Below the pieces are notes generated by a model. It did not search any database and was not told the DNA's origin. It saw nothing but the letters and a program-made list of their open reading frames with translations. 41,307 nucleotides of DNA from Actinomycetota bacterium (GTDB lineage: Bacteria; Actinomycetota; Coriobacteriia; Anaerosomatales; UBA3086). Location of the stretch: the NCBI GenBank assembly GCA_027859125.1, contig JAQIBK010000043.1, positions 1 to 41,307 on the forward strand, in the 5' to 3' direction. Below, one piece after another: positions 26,581 through 35,220 of the stretch. How positions within the stretch are numbered: the first letter of the stretch is position 1; each line of letters starts with the position of its first letter. The translations under genes were made by a program, and so were the position numbers.

Positions 26581-27063
26581 CTAGTGGCCCCCACCGACAA
26601 CCATATCGTGTGCGTGCTCCATCTGATCGACGATGAAACCGAAGCACTCGGTGGCCGCCTTCCGACTGCCAGGCAGGTTCACGATCAGAGTCGTGCCCCT
26701 GAGACCGGCTGTAGCGCGCGAAAGCATCGCCCGACGGGTGACCTCGAGGCTGCCTATCCTCATCGCCTCAGCGATTCCGGGAGCCATTCTGTCGCATACC
26801 GTCGCAGTGGCCTCCGGAGTAACGTCCCGAGCACTGAAACCGGTCCCCCCGCACGTGAGAACGATGTCTGTGTGCGCGTCGTCGGCAAGTGACTCGAGGG
26901 CGATCACGATCGCGTCTTGATCATCGGGGACCACACGGTGATCGATCACGATCCAGCCATTCTCAACACATGTTGCAGCCAGAGCCGCGCCCGCCGTGTC
27001 CTCGGCCAGCGATCTGGTATCGCTGCATGTGAGAATCGCAATGTTCAGTGAACCCACTCCCAC
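26581..27063 (-). CDS. mogA: Molybdopterin adenylyltransferase-like protein (MogA/MoaB)
   Basis: Adenylylates molybdopterin before metal insertion by MoeA. About 160 aa with the MoCF-binding fold: NIAILTCSDTRSLAEDTAG, DIVLTCGGTGFSARDVTPEAT and the C-terminal TTLIVNLPGSRKAATECF. Starts at GTG right after the MOSC gene stop; a second in-frame GTG two codons later has better spacing from GGGGAG. Last gene of the cofactor operon. MogA and MoaB cannot be separated by eye; the order with a MOSC gene is common in anaerobes. Confidence 0.9.
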   Translation of the reverse strand: MGVGSLNIAILTCSDTRSLAEDTAGAALAATCVENGWIVIDHRVVPDDQDAIVIALESLADDAHTDIVLTCGGTGFSARDVTPEATATVCDRMAPGIAEAMRIGSLEVTRRAMLSRATAGLRGTTLIVNLPGSRKAATECFGFIVDQMEHAHDMVVGGGH

Positions 27064-27570
27064 TCACTCCCCTTCTGGCTCAGGAACACGGTCACATGTG
27101 CCATCGCCAACAGAGTCGATGACTATCTCATCGCCCGCCTTCATCTCTCCGGGCTCGCAGACCACAGCGAAGACGCCCTCCTTGGGCATCACGCAGTCGC
27201 CTGCCTGGTAGTAGATGGCACAGCGGTTGTGGCACACCTTGCCGATCTGACTGATCTCGAGCACGACACCTTCACCGACGGACAGACGCGAGCCGACGGG
27301 CAACGCCGGAAGATCGAGGCCCCTTGTGGTCACATTCTCGCCAAAATCCCCAGCTGTGACGTCGAGACCCTTTGCCACCATCTTGTCCACCGACTCTTGG
27401 GCGAGAAGACTCACCTGCCTGTGCCAGTCACCCGCGTGCGCGTCACCATCGACCCCGTGATCGTGAACGAGGTCGATGCACGCAGTGGGAGTCTTGCGCA
27501 CACCTTTACGATCGGAGATGTTGACGGAGACAACCGTACCGCGCATTCCGGGTTGAATGGAAACTGTCAC
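27064..27570 (-). CDS. MOSC-domain protein
   Basis: 168-aa stand-alone MOSC domain, the sulfur-carrying fold found at the end of Moco sulfurases. The core [54 protein letters not shown] and a cysteine-containing [26 protein letters not shown] are visible. The track ORF is 33 residues too long; I choose GTG at 27570, five bases after AGGAGGAACG's core and overlapping the moaC stop (GTGA). Stand-alone MOSC proteins sit in many Mo/W operons and may handle sulfur or the cofactor; the exact reaction is not established. Confidence 0.88.
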   Translation of the reverse strand: MTVSIQPGMRGTVVSVNISDRKGVRKTPTACIDLVHDHGVDGDAHAGDWHRQVSLLAQESVDKMVAKGLDVTAGDFGENVTTRGLDLPALPVGSRLSVGEGVVLEISQIGKVCHNRCAIYYQAGDCVMPKEGVFAVVCEPGEMKAGDEIVIDSVGDGTCDRVPEPEGE

Positions 27571-28079
27571 CGTTCCTCCTCCTGACGCACCCATCTGCCG
27601 GATCGACCGCCCTCTTTGCTGAGCAGCCGAACATCCTCGATGACCATGCCGCGGTCCACGGCCTTGCACATGTCGTAGATGGTGAGCGCGGCGGTCGCCG
27701 CAGCGGTGAGCGCCTCCATCTCGACACCTGTTCTTCCGGTTGTCTCGGCCGTCGCCTCTATCTCGATTCCTACTCTAGCGTCGCCTGAGGGCGCGAGCTG
27801 GACGGTCACACTCGTGAGCGGAATCGGGTGGCACAGCGGGATCAGATCCGATGTTCGTTTCGCGGCCGTGATGCCAGCTATCCGAGCGACCGCCATGACG
27901 TCTCCTTTCGCAGCCGTCCCCGACTCGATTAGAGCAAGCGTCTCCGGTCGCATCCGAATGAAGGATCCCGCGACCGCAACACGTCGAGTCTCCGGCTTCT
28001 CGCCAACGTCCACCATGTGCGCGTGACCTCTCGCATCAAGATGCGTGAGCCCATCGCCCCGAACGGGAGTATCAGACAT
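27567..28079 (-). CDS. moaC: Cyclic pyranopterin monophosphate synthase MoaC
   Basis: Second enzyme of molybdopterin synthesis; converts the MoaA product to cyclic pyranopterin monophosphate. 170 aa. Family motifs: [42 protein letters not shown] and [16 protein letters not shown]...[11 protein letters not shown]. The track start is a TTG five codons upstream; the ATG at 28079 has GGAGG nine bases upstream and is preferred. Four bases separate it from the moaA stop; its own stop overlaps the MOSC start. Confidence 0.95.
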   Translation of the reverse strand: MSDTPVRGDGLTHLDARGHAHMVDVGEKPETRRVAVAGSFIRMRPETLALIESGTAAKGDVMAVARIAGITAAKRTSDLIPLCHPIPLTSVTVQLAPSGDARVGIEIEATAETTGRTGVEMEALTAAATAALTIYDMCKAVDRGMVIEDVRLLSKEGGRSGRWVRQEEER

Positions 28080-28083
28080 TGCC

Positions 28084-29103
28084 TCACCCTCCAATCTGCG
28101 ACATGCCGCGCACAGTACCGCGTCGCTGCTCGTGCGTTTCAGGCTTCTCTCTCAGTGCGGCGGCAATCACCTCGTTCACTTCTCGGTCCGTGCCCTCACG
28201 CAGCGCTGTCTTGACATCGAACTCCCGGTCCGAGAACAAACATGGCCTGATTCGACCGTCGGCCGTCAGACGCAACCTGTTGCACTCGCCGCAGAAGTGC
28301 CGCGACAGCGGTGAAATGACACCCAAAGTGCCGACGGAAGCCGGCATCGTGAAGTAGCGAGCCGGACCCCATCCCTCGGGACCCTGGCCTTTGTGCACGG
28401 CCTCTATGGGCCCCAGCCCCTGAGCCGACATTGCAGTGCCGAGCGTTTCAATGATCTCGTCCGATGGCACGTGATCGGCCTCGGTCCAACACCCTTGGTG
28501 CCCTCGCGCGCCCACAGCGTTGGCGTCTCCGACAGGCATGTACTCGATGAACCGCACGTGGATCGGTCGATCGATCGCCAACTTGGCGAACGAGGCGAGA
28601 TCCTGCTCCAACGAGCGAACCACGACCACATTGAGTTTCACGGGCTTGAACCCGACCTCCAGTGCGGTATCGAGCCCGTCAAGAGCATCCTGAAGTCGTC
28701 CGCCTCGTGTCATCTCCGCGTAGACATCGGGATCCAGTGAATCGAGTGATATGTTCACACGCGACAAGCCCGCGTCGCGCAGCTGCTGTGCATACTTGGG
28801 CAACAGGATCGCATTCGTCGTGAGCGCGATGGAGTCGAGTCCGGTGATCGCCCTCAAGCGTCTGACATGCCCGACGAGACCCTTGCGCACCAGTGGCTCC
28901 CCGCCTGTGAGGCGAATCTTCCGGATCCCATTCTCCACCGCGATCGCCGCGAACCGCTCGATCTCCTCAAAACTCAGGATGCCCTCCATGGGCTTCCACT
29001 CAATGCCCTCAGGCGGCATGCAGTAGACGCAGCGCAAGTTGCATCTGTCGGTGACGCTTATTCGCAGATAGTCGATCGTACGTCCATGCGAGTCATGCGC
29101 CAT
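28084..29103 (-). CDS. moaA: GTP 3',8-cyclase MoaA (radical SAM)
   Basis: First step of molybdopterin synthesis from GTP. Two Fe-S clusters: the N-terminal radical SAM motif CNLRCVYC and a C-terminal site around [20 protein letters not shown]. The C-terminal double glycine (SQIGG) needed for activity in the family is present. I place the start at ATG 29103 ([19 protein letters not shown]), about ten bases after AAGGAG, giving 339 aa; the track ORF carries 47 spurious residues. It overlaps the mobB end by 11 bases and precedes moaC. Confidence 0.95.
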   Translation of the reverse strand: MAHDSHGRTIDYLRISVTDRCNLRCVYCMPPEGIEWKPMEGILSFEEIERFAAIAVENGIRKIRLTGGEPLVRKGLVGHVRRLRAITGLDSIALTTNAILLPKYAQQLRDAGLSRVNISLDSLDPDVYAEMTRGGRLQDALDGLDTALEVGFKPVKLNVVVVRSLEQDLASFAKLAIDRPIHVRFIEYMPVGDANAVGARGHQGCWTEADHVPSDEIIETLGTAMSAQGLGPIEAVHKGQGPEGWGPARYFTMPASVGTLGVISPLSRHFCGECNRLRLTADGRIRPCLFSDREFDVKTALREGTDREVNEVIAAALREKPETHEQRRGTVRGMSQIGG

Positions 29104-29617
29104 TCCGGTTCGCTCCTTCCACGTTCGTGAGGAATGTAGCTTCCAGGAATCCTGCGATTCCCGCCGCATCGTCAAGATCGAACGATGGAACGCCGGGCAG
29201 CGTCGCAAAGTCAGTGACCAGAGCGATAACGTCCTTGGGGGCACTGATCAACTCAGTCGATCGAGCCTTGCGCGCAACCTCGATCCGTGCACGAGCTGTG
29301 CGCTTGAAGCCCTCAGCGATGAGTATGTCCACGTCGCCCGCATACTGCACTATCTCGTCGATCGAGAGCTCATGCTCGACCTTGCGCATGACCGCGAACT
29401 TGGTGGGCGCCGATACCATCGACACCACGGCCCCTGCCTGCGCGTGGCGATACGAGTCCTTGCCGGGAACGTCGATCTCAAAGTCGTGAACGTGGTGCTT
29501 CACCGTAGCCACCCTGTGACCGCGGGAGGCTAGTTCAGCCACGACCTTCTCCACTACCGTCGTCTTGCCCGAGTTGGATTCGCCGACGAAGGCCACTATG
29601 GGAACGCCCGTCTCCAT
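29093..29617 (-). CDS. mobB: Molybdopterin-guanine dinucleotide biosynthesis adapter MobB
   Basis: 174-aa P-loop GTPase that supports MobA in attaching GMP to molybdopterin. Walker A GESNSGKTT is at about residues 11-19; the ATVKHHVHDFEIDVPGKDSYRHAQAGA segment is the MobB signature, and DVDILIAEGFKR follows. I choose ATG 29617 (METGVPIVAFVGES) with GAGGAG about 11 bases upstream; the track ORF is 19 residues longer. Part of the continuous cofactor operon. Confidence 0.92.
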   Translation of the reverse strand: METGVPIVAFVGESNSGKTTVVEKVVAELASRGHRVATVKHHVHDFEIDVPGKDSYRHAQAGAVVSMVSAPTKFAVMRKVEHELSIDEIVQYAGDVDILIAEGFKRTARARIEVARKARSTELISAPKDVIALVTDFATLPGVPSFDLDDAAGIAGFLEATFLTNVEGANRNGA

Positions 29618-29648
29618 ACTGTGGGTTCTCCTCACACGTCTGACCGGA

Positions 29649-29861
29649 TCAGAAGCAGCCCAGACCGCAATCATGCACCCTGATCTCGTTCAGGTCGGCT
29701 GCGGCTCCGGCGACTTTGTACGAGACATTCATGTCCTCGGCCAGCTTGCGCAGCACGGCGCACGTGATCTTCCCATCCGACGCGGCGCCCATGACGGCGG
29801 CGGCCAGTTCCGGGGTCACACGATCCGCGATCGCGGGGTCGACTTTCTTGGTTTCACTCAT
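29649..29861 (-). CDS. 70-aa cysteine-containing small protein in the Mo/W cofactor operon
   Basis: Function not known to me. The start ATG overlaps the moeA stop (ATGA) and the stop lies 31 bases before mobB, so it is a genuine operon member. Helical and HTH-like in the middle (ITCAVLRKLAEDMNVSYKVAGAAADL), ending in CGLGCF. Cysteines are C34, C65 and C69; the last two form CxxxC four residues apart at the extreme C-terminus. I recall similar small proteins ending in CxLGCF near molybdopterin or formate dehydrogenase genes in other anaerobes, but cannot verify this here. A metal- or cofactor-sensing regulator, or a sulfur-relay partner of FdhD, are both possible. Confidence 0.8.
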   Translation of the reverse strand: MSETKKVDPAIADRVTPELAAAVMGAASDGKITCAVLRKLAEDMNVSYKVAGAAADLNEIRVHDCGLGCF

Positions 29862-31111
29862 AGCTGGATCCCTTCGTCGATATCAAGCCGTATACAGTCC
29901 ACGATCTGGCCTGCTGAGAACTCCCGCTCGCCCTCGGGCAGGACCACGAAGCAGTTGCCCTTGTGCACCGACATGAGAAGCGCAGATGACTGGTTGCCGG
30001 AGAGTGCGACCTCAAGCCCATCTTCTGCGCGTGACACGACCCCGCGCATGAAATAGCGCCTGTCCGGCTTCTTGCGAACGTCATGCGCGAGCCGAGCCCG
30101 GACGATCGGACGATCGAGCTCTGTGTGACCGAGCATGTATCGAATCGCCGGCCTCACGAACATCTCAAAACCCACATATGTGCTGGTCGGATTGCCCGGT
30201 AGCCCAAAGAACGGCGTCTCATCGATCATCCCCATCGTCTGAGGATTGCCAGGACGCATGGTCACCTTGCAGTACATCAGCTCTCCAAGTTCCTGGAGCA
30301 CTGGCTTGACGTAGTCGAAGTCGCCTACCGAGACTCCTCCGGTGGTCACAATGAAATCCGAGTTCGCAGCCGCGTGAGTGAAAGCCTCACGCGTCGCCTG
30401 CATGTCGTCGGGCACGATGTCATAACGCACCGGAATGCCTCCGGCAGCGATCACCTGCGCGGCCACCGAATACGAGTTGGAGTTCCGTATCTTGCCGGGA
30501 CCTGGGACCTGGTCGACCTCGACCAACTCGCTTCCCGTGGACAGCACCGCCACTCTGGGACGACGATACACCGACACCTTCGCGTGCCCCGTGGACGCAA
30601 GCAACCCGAGTCCTGCGGGGCCGATTGACTCACCGCGGTTCAACACGACGTCGCCGGCGCGAACCTCCTCGCCACGGCGCCTCACATTCTCGCCCTCGGC
30701 AACAGCGCGGCTAAGAGCAACAAGTGAATCGATCGCACCATCACCCTCGATCACCGAGGAATACTCGACCATCACGACCGCGTCAGCTCCCAGTGGCATG
30801 GGAGCTCCTGTCATGATGCGCGACGCCTCGCCAGGGCCGACCTCCAGTTCGGGGTAGTCCCCAGCCGCGATGTGCTCGATGATCCGCACCCGAGCCGGCG
30901 TCTGTTCACTCGCCCCGTTCAGATCAGCTGCACGCACAGCAAACCCGTCCATGGCGGAATTGTCGAATGGCGCCACATCGATATCGGATGCCATGTCCTG
31001 TGCAAGTACACGGCCCAAGGAGTCGAGTAGGTCCACCCGCTCGACGTCCATCACTTTCACATGTTGAAGTAGCAGCTCACGCGCCTGCTCAACAGTCATG
31101 GTAGAACTCAT
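29858..31111 (-). CDS. moeA: Molybdopterin molybdenumtransferase MoeA (molybdate/tungstate insertion)
   Basis: Inserts the metal into adenylylated molybdopterin. 417 aa: the opening EQARELLLQHVK, APFDNSAMDGFAVRAAD, AGDYPELEVGPGEASRIMTGAPMPLGADAVVMVE, the catalytic domain TTGGVSVGDFDYVKPVL, FGLPGNPTSTYVGFEMF, and a C-terminal beta-barrel domain from about residue 335. I prefer ATG 31111 with AGGAGG seven bases upstream, overlapping the mobA-fdhD stop (ATGA). With a Tup transporter in the same operon, tungsten is a likely metal as well as molybdenum. Confidence 0.94.
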   Translation of the reverse strand: MSSTMTVEQARELLLQHVKVMDVERVDLLDSLGRVLAQDMASDIDVAPFDNSAMDGFAVRAADLNGASEQTPARVRIIEHIAAGDYPELEVGPGEASRIMTGAPMPLGADAVVMVEYSSVIEGDGAIDSLVALSRAVAEGENVRRRGEEVRAGDVVLNRGESIGPAGLGLLASTGHAKVSVYRRPRVAVLSTGSELVEVDQVPGPGKIRNSNSYSVAAQVIAAGGIPVRYDIVPDDMQATREAFTHAAANSDFIVTTGGVSVGDFDYVKPVLQELGELMYCKVTMRPGNPQTMGMIDETPFFGLPGNPTSTYVGFEMFVRPAIRYMLGHTELDRPIVRARLAHDVRKKPDRRYFMRGVVSRAEDGLEVALSGNQSSALLMSVHKGNCFVVLPEGEREFSAGQIVDCIRLDIDEGIQL

Positions 31112-32508
31112 ACCGAACCTCCTTCCCTGATACGCCATGCGTTCGTGTAGATCACTAGTTTGCCGCCTCTCGCATAGCCGATCAGAGTGACTCCGAGCTC
31201 GCTCGCCACCTCTGCCGCAAGATCAGTGACTGCCGTGCGTGACACTACTATCGGCACACCGGCGCGCATCGCCTTGACCGCCATTTCCGAGGAGATCCGT
31301 CCACTTGTCAGCAACACGGCGTGATCGAGGGTAGCTCCATCGCGCCACGCTGCCCCAAGCACCTTGTCGAGCGCGTTGTGCCTGCCGACATCCTCACGCA
31401 TGAAGGCGATAGTTCCGCCCATACCGATCGCACACGCGTGCATACCGCCCGTCTCACGGTAACGCTCTGCGCCTCTGGCCATCTGGCCCATCATGTCGTA
31501 CACGCTCTCCGCAGTGATGGACAGGCCCGATTCAACCGGATCCACGCCGGTCAGATGACCTGCGGATGTGAACGTGACACCTCGGCCGCAGCCGCTGGTC
31601 ACGTAGCGCTTGCGCCCTCGCATACTGACGGGCGTCTCCTCGTCCGAAGTCACGAAGACCATGCCCCGACGGGCGTCCACCTCGATGCAGCCGAGCCGAT
31701 CGCGGTCAGTCAGGAATCCCTCAACGTGCAGGAACCCCACGGCCATGTCCTCCAAGTCACTCGGCGTTGCCTGAGCATTCACCATCTCGACTCCATTGAG
31801 ATAGACGGTGATGGGCTTCTCCGAAGGCATTCCTCGGACACGGCGTGTGCCGACCTCGACCACATGCATCCGAACCGTAGTCTCGGACTCCGTTTCCCCG
31901 GAGGTGGTGCGATCCAGATCGTGAGGCGTGTTGATGTTGATCAGGCTCTTGAGATCCGGGTCCACCAACCGCAGCTCATCGGAGGAGACCTCGGTGACCT
32001 TCAGGCGAGCGAATGGCGCCACGGGGCGGCGCTCTCCCGCATCGAGCGTCTCACGAGCCACCGAAAGCACCGTCTTCACGCGATACAGGGCCAGTAACGG
32101 TTCAAGCCCCTTGCCGTCATTGGGTACGACCACATCGGCACCATCTCTGCGTTTCCAGAGCTCGAGCACGACCGCAGAAGTCACCCAAGGCATGTCGGCA
32201 GCCACGACCAACAGCCATTCATCTCTGGCTTGGGCGAGTCCAGTGACAATGCCGCCCAACGGTCCCAGATGATCCACCTCGTCCGTGACTATGAGCACCC
32301 CTTCAGGAAGCCCTGCCTCCGCTGCAGCCTGGGGCCTGGTAGTAACGACCATCACGTTGCGACAGATCTCGCCCATTGCCGACACAACGCGAGACACCAT
32401 CGGGATGCCCTCGATCTCAAGCAGGGTCTTGTCGACGCCCATTCGTTGGGATCGACCGCCCGCCAGCACCGCCGCAGTGATCGGAAGCTTCTCGGTCTCC
32501 TCAGTCAC
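31108..32508 (-). CDS. Fused MobA (molybdenum cofactor guanylyltransferase) - FdhD (formate dehydrogenase sulfur carrier)
   Basis: 466 aa in two domains. Residues about 8-205 are MobA: LAGGRSQRMGVDKTLLEIEG, DEVDHLGPLGGIV and VVAADMPWVTSAV. Residues about 215-466 are FdhD: EKPITVYLNG, AVGFLHVEGFLT, the cysteine loop TSGCGRG, AFMREDVGRHNALDKVLGAA, TSGRISSEMAVKAM and SRTAVTDLAAEVA. FdhD moves sulfur from a desulfurase to the FDH cofactor; MobA makes the bis-MGD form. E. coli FdhD has two cysteines (CGVC) where only one is seen here. The start GTG 32508 overlaps the tupC end by eight bases; the track ORF adds 39 spurious residues. No stop or frameshift separates the domains. Confidence 0.9.
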   Translation of the reverse strand: MTEETEKLPITAAVLAGGRSQRMGVDKTLLEIEGIPMVSRVVSAMGEICRNVMVVTTRPQAAAEAGLPEGVLIVTDEVDHLGPLGGIVTGLAQARDEWLLVVAADMPWVTSAVVLELWKRRDGADVVVPNDGKGLEPLLALYRVKTVLSVARETLDAGERRPVAPFARLKVTEVSSDELRLVDPDLKSLININTPHDLDRTTSGETESETTVRMHVVEVGTRRVRGMPSEKPITVYLNGVEMVNAQATPSDLEDMAVGFLHVEGFLTDRDRLGCIEVDARRGMVFVTSDEETPVSMRGRKRYVTSGCGRGVTFTSAGHLTGVDPVESGLSITAESVYDMMGQMARGAERYRETGGMHACAIGMGGTIAFMREDVGRHNALDKVLGAAWRDGATLDHAVLLTSGRISSEMAVKAMRAGVPIVVSRTAVTDLAAEVASELGVTLIGYARGGKLVIYTNAWRIREGGSV

Positions 32509-33607
32509 TTCCCTCGCCCTCCTCCTTCGCGACTCTGACTGCGGTTGCCTTGAATGCGAAGCTGACCTGATCTCCCACTGAGACTTCGAGGTCTCGCACC
32601 GCCGCATCAGATATCGATGCGGCAAGACTCAAACCGTCAACGGCTCCAACCAATGTCCAACTCACACCGCTGCGCCGCAGCGAGGTCACTGTGACATCCA
32701 GTCTGTTGCGAGCTGAAGCCGTTCCCTCAGGCGGCTGCTTCCACACGGTCACGTCTTCCGGCCTCACAGCCAACCGAACACGCTCCCTCGCCGCGATTTC
32801 ACCGGAAGCATAGACCATGGTGCCTCCGACCCGAATGACCATCAGTCCGGCGGAGATCGACTCGACGACCCCGAACAGCGGTGCCTCGACTCCCAGGAAC
32901 GACGCCGTCCATACATCCTGGGGCACGCCGATCACCTCATCGGAGAACCCTTCCGCAACGATGCTCCCGTCCCGCATGATCGCAATGCGGTCGGCCAGCA
33001 CGAGAGCCTCATCGTGATCGTGGGTCACGTATACGGTTGTGATGCCTCTGGAACGGAGTATCTCCGAGAACTCCAACTGCATGCGCCGCTTGAGCATCAG
33101 ATCGAGCGATGACAGCGGCTCATCGAGCATGAGCAGCCGAGGTTCAAGCACCAGAGCGCGAGCCAATGCGACTCGTTGAGCCTCTCCGCCCGAAAGCGCG
33201 CCCGCTGACCGCTTCTCGAATCCGGAAAGACCCACGACCTCGAGTATCTCCGAAACCCTGCGAGCGGTCTCCCGGCGATCCACTCGGCGCAACTTGAGTC
33301 CGTAGGCTACGTTCTCCTCAACGGTGGCCTTGATCAGATACGGCCGCTGAAAGACTGCCGCCGTGAGTCTGCGCGATTCAGAATCGCGAGGTTTGCGACA
33401 TACGCCATCAACGCGCACCTCGCCTGTGTCCGGCGCCTCAAGCAGCCCGGCAATCTCAAGGAGCGTCGACTTCCCGGCACCGCTGGGGCCGAGCAGCGCG
33501 AGCGTAGATCCCGCGGGAACGCGCAGGTACGGGACCGACAGCCTGAAGCCGGCCTTGAACGCGCGCTCCACGCCCATCAGTTCGAGCTCGACTGGCGAGT
33601 CGCTCAT
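32501..33607 (-). CDS. tupC: Tungstate/molybdate ABC transporter ATPase (TupC type)
   Basis: 368 aa. Walker A GPSGAGKST, signature LSGGEAQRVALARALV, DEPLSSLDLMLKRRM and the switch VTHDHDEALVLADR. The C-terminal region from about residue 290 (NRLDVTVTSLRRSGVSWTLVGAVDGLSLAASIS) looks like a MOP/TOBE oxyanion-binding domain, which in such ATPases can sense intracellular oxyanion. ATG start overlapping the tupB stop (ATGA). Its 3' end overlaps mobA-fdhD. Metal preference is inferred from the partner TupA. Confidence 0.88.
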   Translation of the reverse strand: MSDSPVELELMGVERAFKAGFRLSVPYLRVPAGSTLALLGPSGAGKSTLLEIAGLLEAPDTGEVRVDGVCRKPRDSESRRLTAAVFQRPYLIKATVEENVAYGLKLRRVDRRETARRVSEILEVVGLSGFEKRSAGALSGGEAQRVALARALVLEPRLLMLDEPLSSLDLMLKRRMQLEFSEILRSRGITTVYVTHDHDEALVLADRIAIMRDGSIVAEGFSDEVIGVPQDVWTASFLGVEAPLFGVVESISAGLMVIRVGGTMVYASGEIAARERVRLAVRPEDVTVWKQPPEGTASARNRLDVTVTSLRRSGVSWTLVGAVDGLSLAASISDAAVRDLEVSVGDQVSFAFKATAVRVAKEEGEGSD

Positions 33608-34320
33608 CGGTGGCCCTCGTATCGCTCGGCCGACGTCTGACCGATCACCAGCACCGCGTTCACGATCGCGATCATCCCCAGCAACATCATGGCGAGAGAA
33701 AGCGCCTGACCATATCGGCCCATCCGCGTGAACTGCACGATCGCCGTGGTCATCACACGGGTGTCGCCGGCGATGTTTCCGCCGACCATCTGCACTGCCC
33801 CCACCTCGGAAATGATGGCACCGAACCCGGCTGCAACTGCTGCAGCCACGCCCACCCTGGCCTCTTTCAACACGAGCAGAACCTCATGGAAGCGACTAGC
33901 GCCCAGCGCCCGCGCCTGAAGTCGAAGCTGCCGAGGAACCGCAGCCACTGATGCCGCCGTGAAGGCCACGACCAACGGCAGTGCGATGAGAACCTGCGCG
34001 ACCACCATGGCATCACGCGTGTACAGCATGCTGAGTTCGCCGAACGGCCCACGTCGGGAGAGTCCCATCGCAACGATCAATCCAACAGCGACCGGGGGAA
34101 GCCCCATGCCCGTGTTCGCAACGAGCAATCCGATCCTTCGTCCCGCGAATCGCCGTATTCCCCGCCAGACACCGAGAGGAACACCGACTCCCAGTGCGAT
34201 GAGCGCAGCGGTGCCTGAGACGGCCATCGAGACTCTGATGATCACCCAGACATCCACCGCGCCCGAAGCTAGGAGCTCGATACCTTCGGTCAGGGCATCT
34301 GTGTAGATGCTCCAGCCCAC
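33604..34320 (-). CDS. tupB: Tungstate ABC transporter permease TupB
   Basis: 238-aa permease with about five to six hydrophobic segments. The opening DALTEGIELLASGAVDVWVIIRVSMAVSGTAALIALGVG and VGLIVAMGLSRRGPFG (TupB-like) are visible, as is the ATPase contact loop LRLQARALGASRFHEVLLVLKEAR. EVGAVQMVGGNIAGDTRVMTTAIV near the end is characteristic of TupB and related oxyanion permeases. GTG start five bases after GGAGG. Co-transcribed with tupA and tupC. Confidence 0.9.
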   Translation of the reverse strand: MGWSIYTDALTEGIELLASGAVDVWVIIRVSMAVSGTAALIALGVGVPLGVWRGIRRFAGRRIGLLVANTGMGLPPVAVGLIVAMGLSRRGPFGELSMLYTRDAMVVAQVLIALPLVVAFTAASVAAVPRQLRLQARALGASRFHEVLLVLKEARVGVAAAVAAGFGAIISEVGAVQMVGGNIAGDTRVMTTAIVQFTRMGRYGQALSLAMMLLGMIAIVNAVLVIGQTSAERYEGHR

Positions 34321-34332
34321 TCTGCCTCCCGA

Positions 34333-35220
34333 CTACTTGGCGTTGGGGACGAAAAGGGGTTCACCGAATGTGTCGACTCCGTAGTCAACGATCACGGCTT
34401 GGCCCTCAGCGCTTGTGATCCAGTCAGAGAAAGCCTGTGCGCCTTCCATGTTGGTCGCATCGGTGACCACGATCACGCCGTACTGGTTGAAAAGGTCATC
34501 GGAACCCTCATAGACGACTCCTATGTCCAGCGCATCAAGCAGGTTGAGGAAGGTCGCGCGATCCGTGAGGGTGTAGCCTTGCTTCTCGGACGCGATCTTG
34601 AGCGTGTCGCCCATTCCCTGCCCGGTCGCCAGGTACCAATCCCCTTCGGGAGTCTCCACGCCAGCGGTCGCCCACAGAAAGAGCTCCTTCTTGTTCGTGC
34701 CGGAGTCATCTCCCCGCGAGTAGAACGTGCCACCGTTGTCCATTATCGCTTTCAGAGCTTCGGCAGCCGTGGCGGCGCTACCGGCTTCAGCTGAGTCGCC
34801 ATCAGGACCCACGACGACGAAATCGTTGTACATGACATCCTTGCGTTCAATGCCGAACCCATCTGCGACGAACTCCCCCTCTGAGGATTTTGCGTGCACA
34901 AGAAGCACGTCCGCATCCTTGTTCTCACCCATCGTCAGCGCTTCGCCAGTGCCTACCGCAACGACCTTTGCTATGTACTCTGGATAGGCCTCGTGGAATG
35001 CCGGGATAAGCACATCGAACAACCCGGAATCCTGTGTCGAGGTAGTCGAAGCTAGTATGATCTCCGTCTGCTCGACTTCCGGTGATTCGATCTCAGGTGC
35101 TTCGGAACCCACATCTGCCTCCATCGTTGCATCGGAGCAGCCCAAAAGCACGACTGCCATCAGTACGACGAGGAGAAGAATCGAGAGTTTCGACACCAAC
35201 GTGAAACGTACTCTGCCCAT
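34333..35220 (-). CDS. tupA: Tungstate-binding lipoprotein TupA
   Basis: Extracytoplasmic oxyanion receptor. The start is ATG 35220 (AGGGG about eight bases upstream), opening a signal peptide that ends VVLLGC. The mature N-terminus has the TupA ligand signature TTSTQDSGLFDVLIPAF, then VAVGTGEALTMGENKDADVLLVHA and YNDFVVVGPDGD; these are hallmarks of tungstate-specific TupA rather than ModA. The TSRGDD-like segment FYSRGDDSGTNKKELFLW is also conserved. 295 aa. It heads the 11-gene cofactor operon and is divergent from fdhA. Some molybdate binding is possible. Confidence 0.92.
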   Translation of the reverse strand: MGRVRFTLVSKLSILLLVVLMAVVLLGCSDATMEADVGSEAPEIESPEVEQTEIILASTTSTQDSGLFDVLIPAFHEAYPEYIAKVVAVGTGEALTMGENKDADVLLVHAKSSEGEFVADGFGIERKDVMYNDFVVVGPDGDSAEAGSAATAAEALKAIMDNGGTFYSRGDDSGTNKKELFLWATAGVETPEGDWYLATGQGMGDTLKIASEKQGYTLTDRATFLNLLDALDIGVVYEGSDDLFNQYGVIVVTDATNMEGAQAFSDWITSAEGQAVIVDYGVDTFGEPLFVPNAK

